A stretch of 64,000 nt of DNA from Pseudomonas sp. FP198 (GTDB lineage: Bacteria > Pseudomonadota > Gammaproteobacteria > Pseudomonadales > Pseudomonadaceae). The notes below the pieces were generated by a model. The model searched no databases, had not been told where the DNA came from, and worked only from the letters and a program-made list of their open reading frames with translations. The number at the start of each line of letters is the position of its first letter. The first letter of the stretch is position 1. Both the position numbers and the translations under genes were made by a program. Below, piece after piece: positions 35,590 through 43,384 of this stretch. The stretch is from assembly GCF_030687895.1 (NCBI RefSeq), contig NZ_CP117452.1, positions 5,759,501 to 5,823,500 of the forward strand. Direction: 5' to 3'.

Positions 35590-35679
35590 TGTGGGAGCGA
35601 GCTTGCTCGCGATGGCAATCGATCAGTCACTATTGATGCTGACTGACAAACCGCTATCGCGAGCAAGCTCGCTCCCACA
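35590..35679. repeat. Inverted REP pair (REPIN)
   Basis: TGTGGGAGCGAGCTTGCTCG and its reverse complement flank a 50 bp centre with GATGGCA/CTATCGC edges, right after uvrD. The remaining 196 bp to the Tim44-like gene shows no gene and presumably holds its promoter. Confidence 0.95.
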
Positions 35680-35875
35680 TTTATTTTGGTAACCCCGAAC
35701 ATTTCCGATAGAACTTGTCCCCCTTTCCTACAGCCCAAAGCGAACAAGCCTTCTTGCGCATCTGAAGCTGAACCTCAGCTGTCACGCAAAAGCCCGAAAC
35801 ACTCTGCCGCTAGCCAGCAACAGTTCACCTGTGCAACATGGCGCGCGTGCTATCCACAAATGGGAATGCCTTAAT

Positions 35876-36751
35876 ATGAAACGTTTTCTTAGCATCGCCA
35901 TGGCGTTGTGCATCGGCCTGACGATGGCCATCGACGCCAATGCCGCCAAGCGTTTTGGCGGTGGTAAAAGTTCGGGCGCCGCCCCGACTCACCAGACCAG
36001 CCAGATGGCGCCGTCCTCTGCCGCCGGTTCAACCGCTGCCACCGCAGGCGCGGCCGGTGCGGCTGGCGCTGCCACGAAGGCCAGCGGTGCTTCGCGCTGG
36101 CTCGGCCCACTGGCCGGTATCGCCGCCGGTGGCCTGCTCGCCTCCATGTTCATGGGCGACGGCTTCCAGGGCATGCAGATCTTCGACATCCTGATCATGG
36201 CGGTCATCGCCTTCCTGGTCTTCCGCTTCATTGCCGCCCGTCGTCGCAAGCAGCAGGAGCAACTCGCTCCGGCCGGTCATGCGCCAATGCAACGTGAAGT
36301 GTTCAACCAGCAGCCTGCCAGCGGCTCGATCTTTGGTGGCTCAGCCGCTCCAGTGGCCGCCCGCCCGGTGATCAACGCACCCGCCTGGTTCAACGAACAA
36401 CGTTTCATCGAAGCCGCTCGCAGCCACTTCATGTCCTTGCAGCAGCACTGGGACTCGAACGAAATGGACAAGATCGCGGAGTTCGTAACCCCGCAATTGC
36501 TGGAGTTCCTCAAGCGTGAACGCGCCGAACTGGGCGACGGCTACCAGTCCACCTACATCGACAACCTGCAGGTGCAACTGGACGGCGTCGACGATCGGAC
36601 AGACAAGACCATCGCCACTCTGACCTTTGTCGGCGTGTCGAAGGATTCTCGCTTCGACCAGGGCGAAGCGTTCAGCGAAAGCTGGAACATGGAACGTGCC
36701 CAAGGCGAGAACCAGCCTTGGCTGGTCGCAGGTATCCGCCAGAACGGTTGA
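35876..36751 (+). CDS. Tim44-like domain protein, membrane-anchored
   Basis: A 291-residue protein. MKRFLSIAMALCIGLTMAID with ANA is a signal peptide or first helix. Then come a low-complexity Ala/Gly/Ser stretch with KRFGGGKSSG, a helix pair (LGPLAGIAAGGLLASMF and IFDILIMAVIAFLVFRFIAA), and a C-terminal Tim44-like NTF2-fold domain (WFNEQRFIEAARSHFMSLQQ). Bacterial Tim44-like proteins are membrane proteins of unclear function, possibly in respiration or envelope assembly. A terminator follows the gene, so it is a single-gene unit. Confidence 0.88.
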   Translation: MKRFLSIAMALCIGLTMAIDANAAKRFGGGKSSGAAPTHQTSQMAPSSAAGSTAATAGAAGAAGAATKASGASRWLGPLAGIAAGGLLASMFMGDGFQGMQIFDILIMAVIAFLVFRFIAARRRKQQEQLAPAGHAPMQREVFNQQPASGSIFGGSAAPVAARPVINAPAWFNEQRFIEAARSHFMSLQQHWDSNEMDKIAEFVTPQLLEFLKRERAELGDGYQSTYIDNLQVQLDGVDDRTDKTIATLTFVGVSKDSRFDQGEAFSESWNMERAQGENQPWLVAGIRQNG

Positions 36752-36776
36752 ACCGTTGCGCGTTTCGCATGTTGAA

Positions 36777-36806
36777 ATAAAAACCCCGGCCTCGGCCGGG
36801 GTTTTC
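36777..36806 (+). terminator. Intrinsic terminator after the Tim44-like gene
   Basis: CCCCGGCC-TC-GGCCGGGG, flanked by an A-run on the left and TTTT on the right. It can act in either direction. Confidence 0.95.
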
Positions 36807-36816
36807 TATTTCACGG

Positions 36817-36844
36817 TTGCATCTATAGCGAGCTACTGTATAAA
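36817..36844 (+). promoter_or_regulatory. Promoter of the SUKH gene
   Basis: TTGCAT and TATAAA are 16 bp apart (the latter in TGTATAAA), about 45 bp before the GTG start of the next gene. Confidence 0.6.
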
Positions 36845-36889
36845 CCGCCCCATATGAAACCGCGCCATTGAGAAAGAGGATCCCCGGAC

Positions 36890-37297
36890 GTGGAAGAAAT
36901 CATCGAACAACTGCGTGAAGCCAACGAACCTGTACCGGTTCCACTGGAGTTGCCTGACGAAGACTTGCTGGTAGAGATCGAGGAGCAACTGTTCATCGAT
37001 ATCCCGTTCGTCTTCAGGGAGTTTTTGCTGACTGTCAGCGACGTCGTCTATGGCAGCCTGGAGCCGGTGACCGTTACCGATCCGCAATCCCATACCTACT
37101 TGCCCGACGTGGCAGCCAATGCCTGGGATGCGGGTGTCGATCGCAGCCTGATCCCGATCTGCCAGGACGGCGACGATTATTATTGCGTCGAAGAAGACGG
37201 CACTGTGGTGCTGTGGCAGGCCGAGGAAGAGCTGATTGCCGAGGAAACCTGGGAATCGGTCTGGCACTGGGCACGGGATGTCTGGCTGGAAAGCTGA
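36890..37297 (+). CDS. SMI1/KNR4 (SUKH) family protein
   Basis: A 135-residue acidic protein. MEEIIEQLREANEPVPVPLE starts at a GTG with GAGGA upstream. The SUKH signature region is IDIPFVFREFLLTVSDVVYG near residue 40, and the middle has DGDDYYCVEEDGTVVLWQAE. SUKH domains are frequent immunity proteins against contact-dependent toxins, but they also occur as lone housekeeping proteins. No toxin gene or secretion gene is adjacent. It is convergent with the antiporter gene, leaving 21 bp between stops. Confidence 0.8.
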   Translation: MEEIIEQLREANEPVPVPLELPDEDLLVEIEEQLFIDIPFVFREFLLTVSDVVYGSLEPVTVTDPQSHTYLPDVAANAWDAGVDRSLIPICQDGDDYYCVEEDGTVVLWQAEEELIAEETWESVWHWARDVWLES

Positions 37298-37318
37298 CGC
37301 GCCCATGCCTGGCGCCGG

Positions 37319-39082
37319 TCAATGTCCGGACGACTCCTTGTGATTGTCCAACGTATCGAGCAAGGCCACCTGCATCCGCGTATGCAGGCGGACGAACCAG
37401 CGCCAGAGCAGCGCCGCCACCGCAGTCGCCACCACGGCAATCAATACCAGCAACTTGTTGGTCGGCAGGATACTGGCCGACAAGGCTGCCAGCAGCAGGA
37501 AAATCACCAGCAGCGAGAGGATCGGGATCACTTCGGCGATGACCCGACGCACGCGCTGCGTGTGGCGGCCGGCCATCTCCGGCGTGACACCCAGCTCCGC
37601 CAGCAGCATCGATAGCGCCTTGAGCTTGCGGTACGCAGCGATCAGGAACGGTAGCGACAACAACAGCGCCCCACCCCAGATCAATGCTTTTTGCCAGCTC
37701 GGATCACTGATCCAGGCTTGCAGGTAAACCGACATCCGCTCGGCGAAATAGCCGCCCGAAACAAAAATCGCGATGACCAATGCCAGGTTGACGCCGACCT
37801 GCAGCAGGATTCGCCTGATCATGGCGGCCACCATGGCGCTCTCGCCCTGTGGCTGAATACTGCGCAACCATTCGCCATACATGCCCAGCACGCGCGTCAG
37901 CCGTTGCGGCATTGCCGAGGCCAGCCTGACTGACAGCGGATCCGCGGCCCGGATCAAGTAAGGCGTCAGCAGCGTGGTCAGTACCGACACGGCCACCGCC
38001 ACCGGGTAAAGAAAATCGCTGGTGACCTGCAAGGTCATGCCCAGCGAAGCGATGATGAACGAAAATTCGCCGATCTGTGAAAGTCCCATCCCGACTCGCA
38101 GGGAGGTGCGTCCGTCATTGCCAGCGATAAAGGCGCCGAGACCACAGGAGAGCATCTTGCCCAGCACGACTGCGCCGGTGATCACGGCAATCGGCCAGGC
38201 GTATTGAAGCAGGATCGCCGGATCGAGCATGAGCCCGATCGCCACGAAAAATATCGCGCTGAACAAGTCGCGCACCGGCTCTACCAAGCGTTCGATTTTC
38301 AGCAACTGCCGGGACTCGGCCATGATCGCACCGATCAGGAATGCCCCCAGCACCATGCTGTATTCAAGCTTCACCACCAGCAGGCAGAAGCCGAAGCAAA
38401 GTCCCAACACCGTGATCAGCAGCATCTCGTTACTGTCGAATTTCGCCACGTACGCCAGCAATCTGGGCACCAGCAGGATACCGATGACCAACGCCACGAT
38501 CATGAACAACGATAACTTGCCGACCGTGGAGAACACCTCGCCGGAACTCACCGTGCCGCTGACGGCGATGCTCGAGAGCAAGGCGATGATGCCGATGCCG
38601 AGGATATCTTCGACGATGAGTACCCCGAAAATCAGCTGCGCAAAGCGCTCGTTTTTCATTTTCAGGTCATTGAGCGCCTTGACGATGATCGTGGTTGAGG
38701 AGATGGCCAGGATCGCGCCGAGAAACAGCGAGTCCATGGTATTCCAGCCGAACCAGCGGCCGATTTCATAGCCGATCCAGATCATCAGGACAATTTCGAG
38801 GAATGCTGCGATGAACGCCGTGGCGCCAACCTTGAACAGTTTGCGCAGGCTGAATTCCAGCCCAAGGCAGAACATGAGGAAGATCACCCCGAGCTCGGCC
38901 AGGGTCTTGATGGTTTCTTCGTCGTGGATGAAACCGAACGGTGGCGTATGCGGGCCGATGATGAAGCCGGCAACGATATAGCCCAGCACCACCGGTTGCT
39001 TGAAACGATGAAAGAGTACCGTTACCAGCCCCGCTACCAGCATGATGATCGCCAGGTCTTGAATGAAGCTAACGGCATGCAT
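37319..39082 (-). CDS. CPA2 family cation:proton antiporter
   Basis: A 587-residue inner-membrane antiporter. MHAVSFIQDLAIIMLVAGLV starts after AAGGAGCGCCACC. About 12 helices include GYIVAGFIIGPHTPPF, ELGVIFLMFCLGLEFSLRK, LAISSTTIIVKAL and GMGLSQIGEFSFI, the KefB/YbaL pattern. After residue 400 there is no TrkA-N nucleotide-binding domain. Instead three or four more helices and a short tail follow, as in some Pseudomonas KefB-like proteins. It is likely a K+ or Na+/H+ exchanger. The ion is not determined. Confidence 0.9.
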   Translation of the reverse strand: MHAVSFIQDLAIIMLVAGLVTVLFHRFKQPVVLGYIVAGFIIGPHTPPFGFIHDEETIKTLAELGVIFLMFCLGLEFSLRKLFKVGATAFIAAFLEIVLMIWIGYEIGRWFGWNTMDSLFLGAILAISSTTIIVKALNDLKMKNERFAQLIFGVLIVEDILGIGIIALLSSIAVSGTVSSGEVFSTVGKLSLFMIVALVIGILLVPRLLAYVAKFDSNEMLLITVLGLCFGFCLLVVKLEYSMVLGAFLIGAIMAESRQLLKIERLVEPVRDLFSAIFFVAIGLMLDPAILLQYAWPIAVITGAVVLGKMLSCGLGAFIAGNDGRTSLRVGMGLSQIGEFSFIIASLGMTLQVTSDFLYPVAVAVSVLTTLLTPYLIRAADPLSVRLASAMPQRLTRVLGMYGEWLRSIQPQGESAMVAAMIRRILLQVGVNLALVIAIFVSGGYFAERMSVYLQAWISDPSWQKALIWGGALLLSLPFLIAAYRKLKALSMLLAELGVTPEMAGRHTQRVRRVIAEVIPILSLLVIFLLLAALSASILPTNKLLVLIAVVATAVAALLWRWFVRLHTRMQVALLDTLDNHKESSGH

Positions 39083-39163
39083 GGTGGCGCTCCTTGTGTG
39101 AAATGACTCAATGCGGAGTCGGGCGGTTCCGGTCCTTTTGTAGGAAATGCCTAAGTTGACGGG

Positions 39164-39199
39164 CTTTTGCAGGTTAACACCGCGACTTCCTGCAAAAAG
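39164..39199. promoter_or_regulatory. Long-loop inverted repeat upstream of the thioesterase gene
   Basis: CTTTTGCAGG is matched by CCTGCAAAAAG across 15 bp, in the 266 bp divergent gap between the antiporter and thioesterase genes. Size and spacing suggest an operator or a leader hairpin. The rest of this gap shows no gene. Confidence 0.45.
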
Positions 39200-39348
39200 A
39201 CGGTGCAATATATGGAAACAGATCCACCCAAGCGTGACGGCAAGCAACGGCGCAGCGTCCCGATATGGGTGGCTGGAAAACGAGTGGCCACAACCCAACG
39301 CCCGCAGAGGCGCCTCCCCGAATTGCTGCCTTGAACCGTGAGAACGTT

Positions 39349-39834
39349 ATGGAACCCGGAAACGCCCAGCTGTCGATGACGGTGTTGATGACCCCCGATA
39401 TGGCCAACTTCTCTGGCAATGTCCACGGCGGCACCTTGCTCAAATACCTCGATGAAGTTGCCTATGCCTGCGCCAGCCGTTACGCCGGTCGTTACGTGGT
39501 GACGCTTTCGGTCGACCAGGTCATCTTTCGTGAGCCGATTCATGTCGGCGAGCTGGTGACGTTCCTGGCGTCGGTGAACTACACCGGCAACACGTCGATG
39601 GAAGTGGGCATCAAGGTCGTGACCGAGAATATTCGTGAACGCTCGGTGCGCCATACCAACAGCTGCTTTTTCACCATGGTGGCAGTGGATGACCAACGCA
39701 AACCTGCGCCCGTCCCGCCGCTGCACCCGCAGAACAGTGAGGAGAAGCGCCGCTACGAACAAGCCCAGCAGCGTCGACAGATCCGCCAGGAGCTGGAGCG
39801 GCGCTATCAGGAAATCAAGGCGGACGGGCCGTAA
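39349..39834 (+). CDS. Acyl-CoA thioesterase, YciA/ACOT type
   Basis: A 161-residue hotdog thioesterase. ANFSGNVHGGTLLKYLDEVA holds the active-site Asn/His loop and central-helix Asp, and VVTLSVDQVIFREPIHVGEL is the partner strand. A charged helical tail (EKRRYEQAQQRRQIRQELER) follows, as in YciA-like and cytosolic acyl-CoA hydrolases. It hydrolyses short or medium acyl-CoAs in the cytoplasm. ATG at 39349 is chosen because the family begins there. The frame upstream is untypical. A REP pair follows. Confidence 0.92.
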   Translation: MEPGNAQLSMTVLMTPDMANFSGNVHGGTLLKYLDEVAYACASRYAGRYVVTLSVDQVIFREPIHVGELVTFLASVNYTGNTSMEVGIKVVTENIRERSVRHTNSCFFTMVAVDDQRKPAPVPPLHPQNSEEKRRYEQAQQRRQIRQELERRYQEIKADGP

Positions 39835-39854
39835 GCAGTCGCCGCAGATGCAAT

Positions 39855-39943
39855 GTGGGAGCGAGCTTGCTCGCGATAGCTGTGTAACAGGCAACAGTCA
39901 TGTTGAATGTAACGCCCTCATCGCGAGCAAGCTCGCTCCCACA
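39855..39943. repeat. Inverted REP pair (REPIN)
   Basis: TGTGGGAGCGAGCTTGCTCG and its reverse complement lie between the convergent thioesterase and pdxY genes. Confidence 0.95.
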
Positions 39944-39957
39944 TTGAATTGCGTCAA

Positions 39958-40830
39958 TCAAAGGCTGATCGGCGTGGCCTCGAAGCGCACGCGCGGGTGG
40001 GCGATCCGATCCTGGGCACGGACCAGTTGCAGCTCATAGCTGGCACACGCCTGGGTTTCCAGCAACACTTCGTGTACCGCCGAAGCGGTGAACTCGAATG
40101 CCGCCACCAGGCTGTCGCCCAACAGTATCCGCGCCAGGAATAACCCCGACGTCAGGTCGCCTACCCCTACCGGCTGGCGAGGAAACGCCAGCAATGGACG
40201 ACGCAAGTGCCAGCCTCCATCAGCCGTGACCAGCAACATCTCGAAGCTGTCATCGGGCTTGCCGGGATAAGCCAGGTGCTTGACCAGCACAACCTTCGGT
40301 CCACGAGCCAACAGCCCACGAGCCATGGCCAGGCAATCGAACAATGATTGCGCCTTGCGCCCGGCAAAACTGTCCAGTTCCAATTGGTTCGGACACATGA
40401 TGTCCGCCACGGCAGCGGCCTCTTCCAGCAGAAACTCGCTCACCTCGGGCGCCACGATGCAGCCCTTCTCCGGATGCCCCATGACCGGGTCACACAGATA
40501 CAGCGCCTTGGGGTTGCAAGCCTTGATTCGCGCAACGCCTGCAAGGATCGCCTGCCCCTGGGCCGCGCTACCCAGATAACCGGACAGCACCGCGTCGCAG
40601 TTGCCCAGCTCGCCAATGGCCGCGATCCCCTCTACCAGAAGTGGAATCTGGGCAGGCGCCAGCACTTCTCCGGCCCACTGCCCGTATTGGGTGTGATTGG
40701 AAAACTGCACGGTATTGAGCGGCCATACATTGACGCCGACCCGCTGCATTGGAAACACGGCAGCACTGTTGCCGGCGTGACCAAATATCACATGGGACTG
40801 GATGGCAAGCAGATGAGGCGTACGTTTCAT
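39958..40830 (-). CDS. pdxY: Pyridoxal kinase PdxY
   Basis: A 290-residue ribokinase-family kinase that phosphorylates pyridoxal in B6 salvage. [20 protein letters not shown] starts the fold ([13 protein letters not shown] is the PdxY/PdxK signature). [12 protein letters not shown] lies mid-protein, and [16 protein letters not shown] contains the catalytic Asp loop. Length matches PdxY. The ATG at 40830 (MKRTPHLLA) is preferred over an upstream ATG that adds 11 residues. Confidence 0.95.
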   Translation of the reverse strand: MKRTPHLLAIQSHVIFGHAGNSAAVFPMQRVGVNVWPLNTVQFSNHTQYGQWAGEVLAPAQIPLLVEGIAAIGELGNCDAVLSGYLGSAAQGQAILAGVARIKACNPKALYLCDPVMGHPEKGCIVAPEVSEFLLEEAAAVADIMCPNQLELDSFAGRKAQSLFDCLAMARGLLARGPKVVLVKHLAYPGKPDDSFEMLLVTADGGWHLRRPLLAFPRQPVGVGDLTSGLFLARILLGDSLVAAFEFTASAVHEVLLETQACASYELQLVRAQDRIAHPRVRFEATPISL

Positions 40831-40949
40831 GCAGGAAGCTTCCGTAAAACGAATGAAATTCAAGCGGCGCAGTATGCGACTAAACGCAGCCTGTACGACA
40901 GACCGGCGACGCAGTTAAGCTGACGGCAACTTGTTGGAGCACTTCGTTC

Positions 40950-41372
40950 ATGCTGACCCTTGGAAACATTTTCGTGCTGATGCTGCTGGCTACCGGTGCC
41001 GCTTGGCTGTGGCACAACCACGGCTTGCGCGAACGGGCTCTGGCGAGGGTCATGCAACACTGCGCCAATCTCAAGATCGAGCTGCTGGATGGCAACGTGG
41101 CGCTGCGCAAGATCGGATTCATGAAAGACGGCAGCGGGCGACGGCGCCTGGCGCGTGTCTATAACTTCGAATTCACAGTGACGGGCGAGACGCGTCATAC
41201 CGGCACCATCACTCAATTCGGCGCCCACAGTGCACACATCGAACTGGCCCCCTATCCGATGCCGTTCGAAGAAACCGCGCAGGCGCCCATCGAACCGGTC
41301 CAGACCCGGCCCCGGGCCGAGGTTATCGAGCTGAGCCAGTGGCGTCAGGAACACAATAAATGGAAGCCCTGA
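40950..41372 (+). CDS. DUF3301 family membrane-anchored protein
   Basis: A 140-residue protein with one N-terminal helix (MLTLGNIFVLMLLATGAAWL) and a cytoplasmic or periplasmic remainder containing LIDGNVALRKI-type LLDGNVALRKIGFMKDGSG and RRRLARVYNFEFTVTGE, the DUF3301 core. GGAG lies 14 bp upstream. The family is conserved in gamma-proteobacteria with no known role. It ends 12 bp before the convergent COG0523 gene. Confidence 0.85.
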   Translation: MLTLGNIFVLMLLATGAAWLWHNHGLRERALARVMQHCANLKIELLDGNVALRKIGFMKDGSGRRRLARVYNFEFTVTGETRHTGTITQFGAHSAHIELAPYPMPFEETAQAPIEPVQTRPRAEVIELSQWRQEHNKWKP

Positions 41373-41384
41373 AACGAGGCTGAT

Positions 41385-42365
41385 TTAAGGGTGTCGGCAG
41401 CTCGCCAGGCCCGCTTGAAGGATTTCCACGTCTTGTGGTTCGGCGAAAATCAGTTCGATTCGCGAATCCTGGCGCCACTCGCTCGCTTGCCACTCCAACA
41501 GCCCTGCGTCCAATGCATTGACGGAAACCCAACCGCCCTCGCTGTGGATAACCACCTTTGCGCGTTTCCAGTCTTTGCCGTGCAGCCATCGAGACAGCTG
41601 CACGACGTCAAATCGTTGATCTGGATGCCAGCGCCAACCGATGCTCCAGCTTTCGCCCTGCTGCCGATGCAGGCAGATCGGCAAGGTCGGGTCACTCCAG
41701 ATGGCCGGCATCTGCGCCAGGCTCTTGGGCACATTCAAGTTATCCACAGCCAGGTTATCTACAGCTCCGTCGCCGCGATTCGCCAAGCCGGGCAGCCGAT
41801 CAATCGGCAACGCAGCCTGATGGGTCCAATACAGCGCAGTCTCAGGCAATTGGGAAGTAATGACCACGCGATCGGCGTCGGTAAGGTCTTCGGACTTGTT
41901 TAGCACCAGCAAACCCGCGTCTGCCAGGACCTGTCGTTGCGCATCGGGCAACGGCTTGCCGTTCGCCATTGCTTGGGCATCCAGGACCAGCACACAAGGC
42001 TGGATCGTCAGCACGCCAAGCCAGGGCGCTTCGTTCAGCTGTCGCAAGAGTTGCGCCGGATGACCCAGCCCGGATGGTTCGATGAACAGACGGTGCGGCC
42101 GCGCCTTGCGCAATAAACGGCCTAGGCCGATCTGAAACGGCGCTCCGTTGACGCAACACAAACAGCCCCCGGCCACTTCGCCCAATGCGATACCATCGGC
42201 GGCCTGGGTCAGCAGCGCGGCATCCAGGCCGATCTGGCCGAACTCGTTGATCAGCACGGCCCACCGCTCATCAGCCGGACGCTGAGCCAGCAATTGCCTG
42301 ATCAGGCTGGTCTTGCCTGCTCCCAAAGGGCCGGCAATCACATGGGTGGGTATGTTCTGCAACAT
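41385..42365 (-). CDS. COG0523 family GTPase (CobW/YjiA-like), putative zinc chaperone
   Basis: A 326-residue G3E P-loop GTPase. HVIAGPLGAGKTSLIRQLLA is the Walker A region, VAGGCLCCVNGAPF is the CxCC metal-binding loop, and VLNKSEDLTDAD is the NKxD base-specificity motif. The C-terminal CobW domain follows from about residue 230. Such proteins deliver zinc or cobalt to client enzymes and are often Zur-controlled. The gene lies at the edge of the zinc island, divergent by 27 bp from a small secreted protein gene. It contains two perfect DnaA boxes, and one of them is in a tandem A-V-D-N-L repeat. Confidence 0.9.
   Translation of the reverse strand: MLQNIPTHVIAGPLGAGKTSLIRQLLAQRPADERWAVLINEFGQIGLDAALLTQAADGIALGEVAGGCLCCVNGAPFQIGLGRLLRKARPHRLFIEPSGLGHPAQLLRQLNEAPWLGVLTIQPCVLVLDAQAMANGKPLPDAQRQVLADAGLLVLNKSEDLTDADRVVITSQLPETALYWTHQAALPIDRLPGLANRGDGAVDNLAVDNLNVPKSLAQMPAIWSDPTLPICLHRQQGESWSIGWRWHPDQRFDVVQLSRWLHGKDWKRAKVVIHSEGGWVSVNALDAGLLEWQASEWRQDSRIELIFAEPQDVEILQAGLASCRHP
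41543..41763. promoter_or_regulatory. DnaA boxes inside the COG0523 GTPase gene
   Basis: TTATCCACA at 41740-41748 (plus), TTATCTACA at 41755-41763 (plus, one mismatch) and TTATCCACA on minus at 41543-41551. The first two arise from a 15 bp tandem repeat encoding AVDNL twice. Confidence 0.5.
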
Positions 42366-42392
42366 GAGCGATAGCTTTCGACGGAGGTTTAA

Positions 42393-42746
42393 ATGCGCAT
42401 GATCGGTTGGCTGTTACTGCTGCTGACCTCGAACCAGGCCTTGGCCCAGGCATGTGTAGTGCACAGCCAGGCGGAACGGCTCGATGTCAAAGTCTGCCAG
42501 CAGAACCGCAACATTCCGCAAAAACTGTTCGCCGACGGCTTCTGCCAACCCAGCCTGGCCGGACAGAAAGTCGATGTGCAGTATGTCGATCAGTGCCCTG
42601 GCGGGGCATTTGGCATTTGCAGCAACGCCCAGGTCGCCAATATGCCTTATCGCCAGGATATTCACTATTACGGCGTGGCCACCGATGCGGCTTACCTGAA
42701 ACCCTTTTGCGAAAGCCAAAGCCAGGGAAACTGGCTCAAGCCTTAG
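42393..42746 (+). CDS. Small cysteine-containing secreted protein, unknown function
   Basis: A 117-residue exported protein. MRMIGWLLLLLTSNQALAQA is the signal peptide. The mature 98 residues contain six cysteines (CVVHSQ, VCQQN, GFCQP, DQCPGG, GICSN, PFCES) that could form three disulfides in the periplasm. Similar Pseudomonas proteins sit beside the COG0523/DUF1826 genes, and I recall them being labelled NADH:ubiquinone oxidoreductase, which nothing in the sequence supports. It is divergent from the COG0523 gene and convergent with DUF1826, with which it overlaps by 4 bp. A role in zinc stress is inferred from context only. Confidence 0.8.
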   Translation: MRMIGWLLLLLTSNQALAQACVVHSQAERLDVKVCQQNRNIPQKLFADGFCQPSLAGQKVDVQYVDQCPGGAFGICSNAQVANMPYRQDIHYYGVATDAAYLKPFCESQSQGNWLKP

Positions 42747-43384
42747 GCCAGCCAATCCAGCGAAAGGATCAAACGCCGCTCGCCGGGCGCCAGTTGCGGT
42801 GAGCGATGGATCAGCCCATAGCCTTCATTGCCTTGCCACTTTTCACCTTTGAGCAGCGCCACATCACCGCTGCGCATCTGCTGAATCAGACTCGCGTCGG
42901 CAGGCTCTGCTTCAGGCTGGGCCAACCGTCGACGGTCCATGACGCCTTCCATGAGCCATTGGCTGCCGACGCCGGCATAGGTGGTGATCAGCCGCACCGG
43001 CACATGGTCGACGTGAAAACGCGGGCACATTGCGTCATCCAACGCGCGTAAGCGCAGACCGACGCGCCGGGCACCGAGGAGGCAGGCAAACGCACCGACC
43101 AGCCAGGCGACATCCGCGACGAACCCTTCATATCCATGCAGATCGCCGAAGCCCGCGGCAAGGCCGTGCAACACCGGCTGCGTATCCTCGCCCGGCAATT
43201 CAAGCACCATCGACTCGGCCAGGGGTTGGTCCATCGAGAGCACCATCGCCGCGAAATCGCCGATATGCGCCGGGAGGTGACGCTGCCACACAGCCAGGTT
43301 GGTGTCGTCCTCCAGGATCTGCGCGAAGGTAAGCGGCGTGTCTCCGTGGACCTGCCGCAGCTGCTTCAGACGAGGCGCCAGCAT
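42743..43384 (-). CDS. DUF1826 domain protein
   Basis: A 213-residue protein of unknown function. The C-terminal half contains CPRFHVDHVPVRLITTYAG with a Cys and two His that could bind metal, then GVGSQWLMEG and the closing SLDWLA. DUF1826 genes typically accompany ZigA-type COG0523 GTPases in Zur regulons. The ATG overlaps the stop of the zigA-like gene (TGATG), so the two are translationally coupled. A role as ZigA client or partner is inferred. Confidence 0.88.
   Translation of the reverse strand: MLAPRLKQLRQVHGDTPLTFAQILEDDTNLAVWQRHLPAHIGDFAAMVLSMDQPLAESMVLELPGEDTQPVLHGLAAGFGDLHGYEGFVADVAWLVGAFACLLGARRVGLRLRALDDAMCPRFHVDHVPVRLITTYAGVGSQWLMEGVMDRRRLAQPEAEPADASLIQQMRSGDVALLKGEKWQGNEGYGLIHRSPQLAPGERRLILSLDWLA

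Noticed and set aside
35686..35874. Possible 62-residue ORF before the Tim44-like gene
   Set aside because: Composition is unlike a protein, there is no SD, and the region is needed for the promoter.
40880..41354. Minus-strand frames over the DUF3301 gene
   Set aside because: Shadow frames. The plus-strand protein has a clear N-terminal helix and the DUF3301 core.
41373..42365. CRISPR or tandem array suggested by the short AVDNL duplication
   Set aside because: Only two 15 bp units, in frame inside a normal gene.
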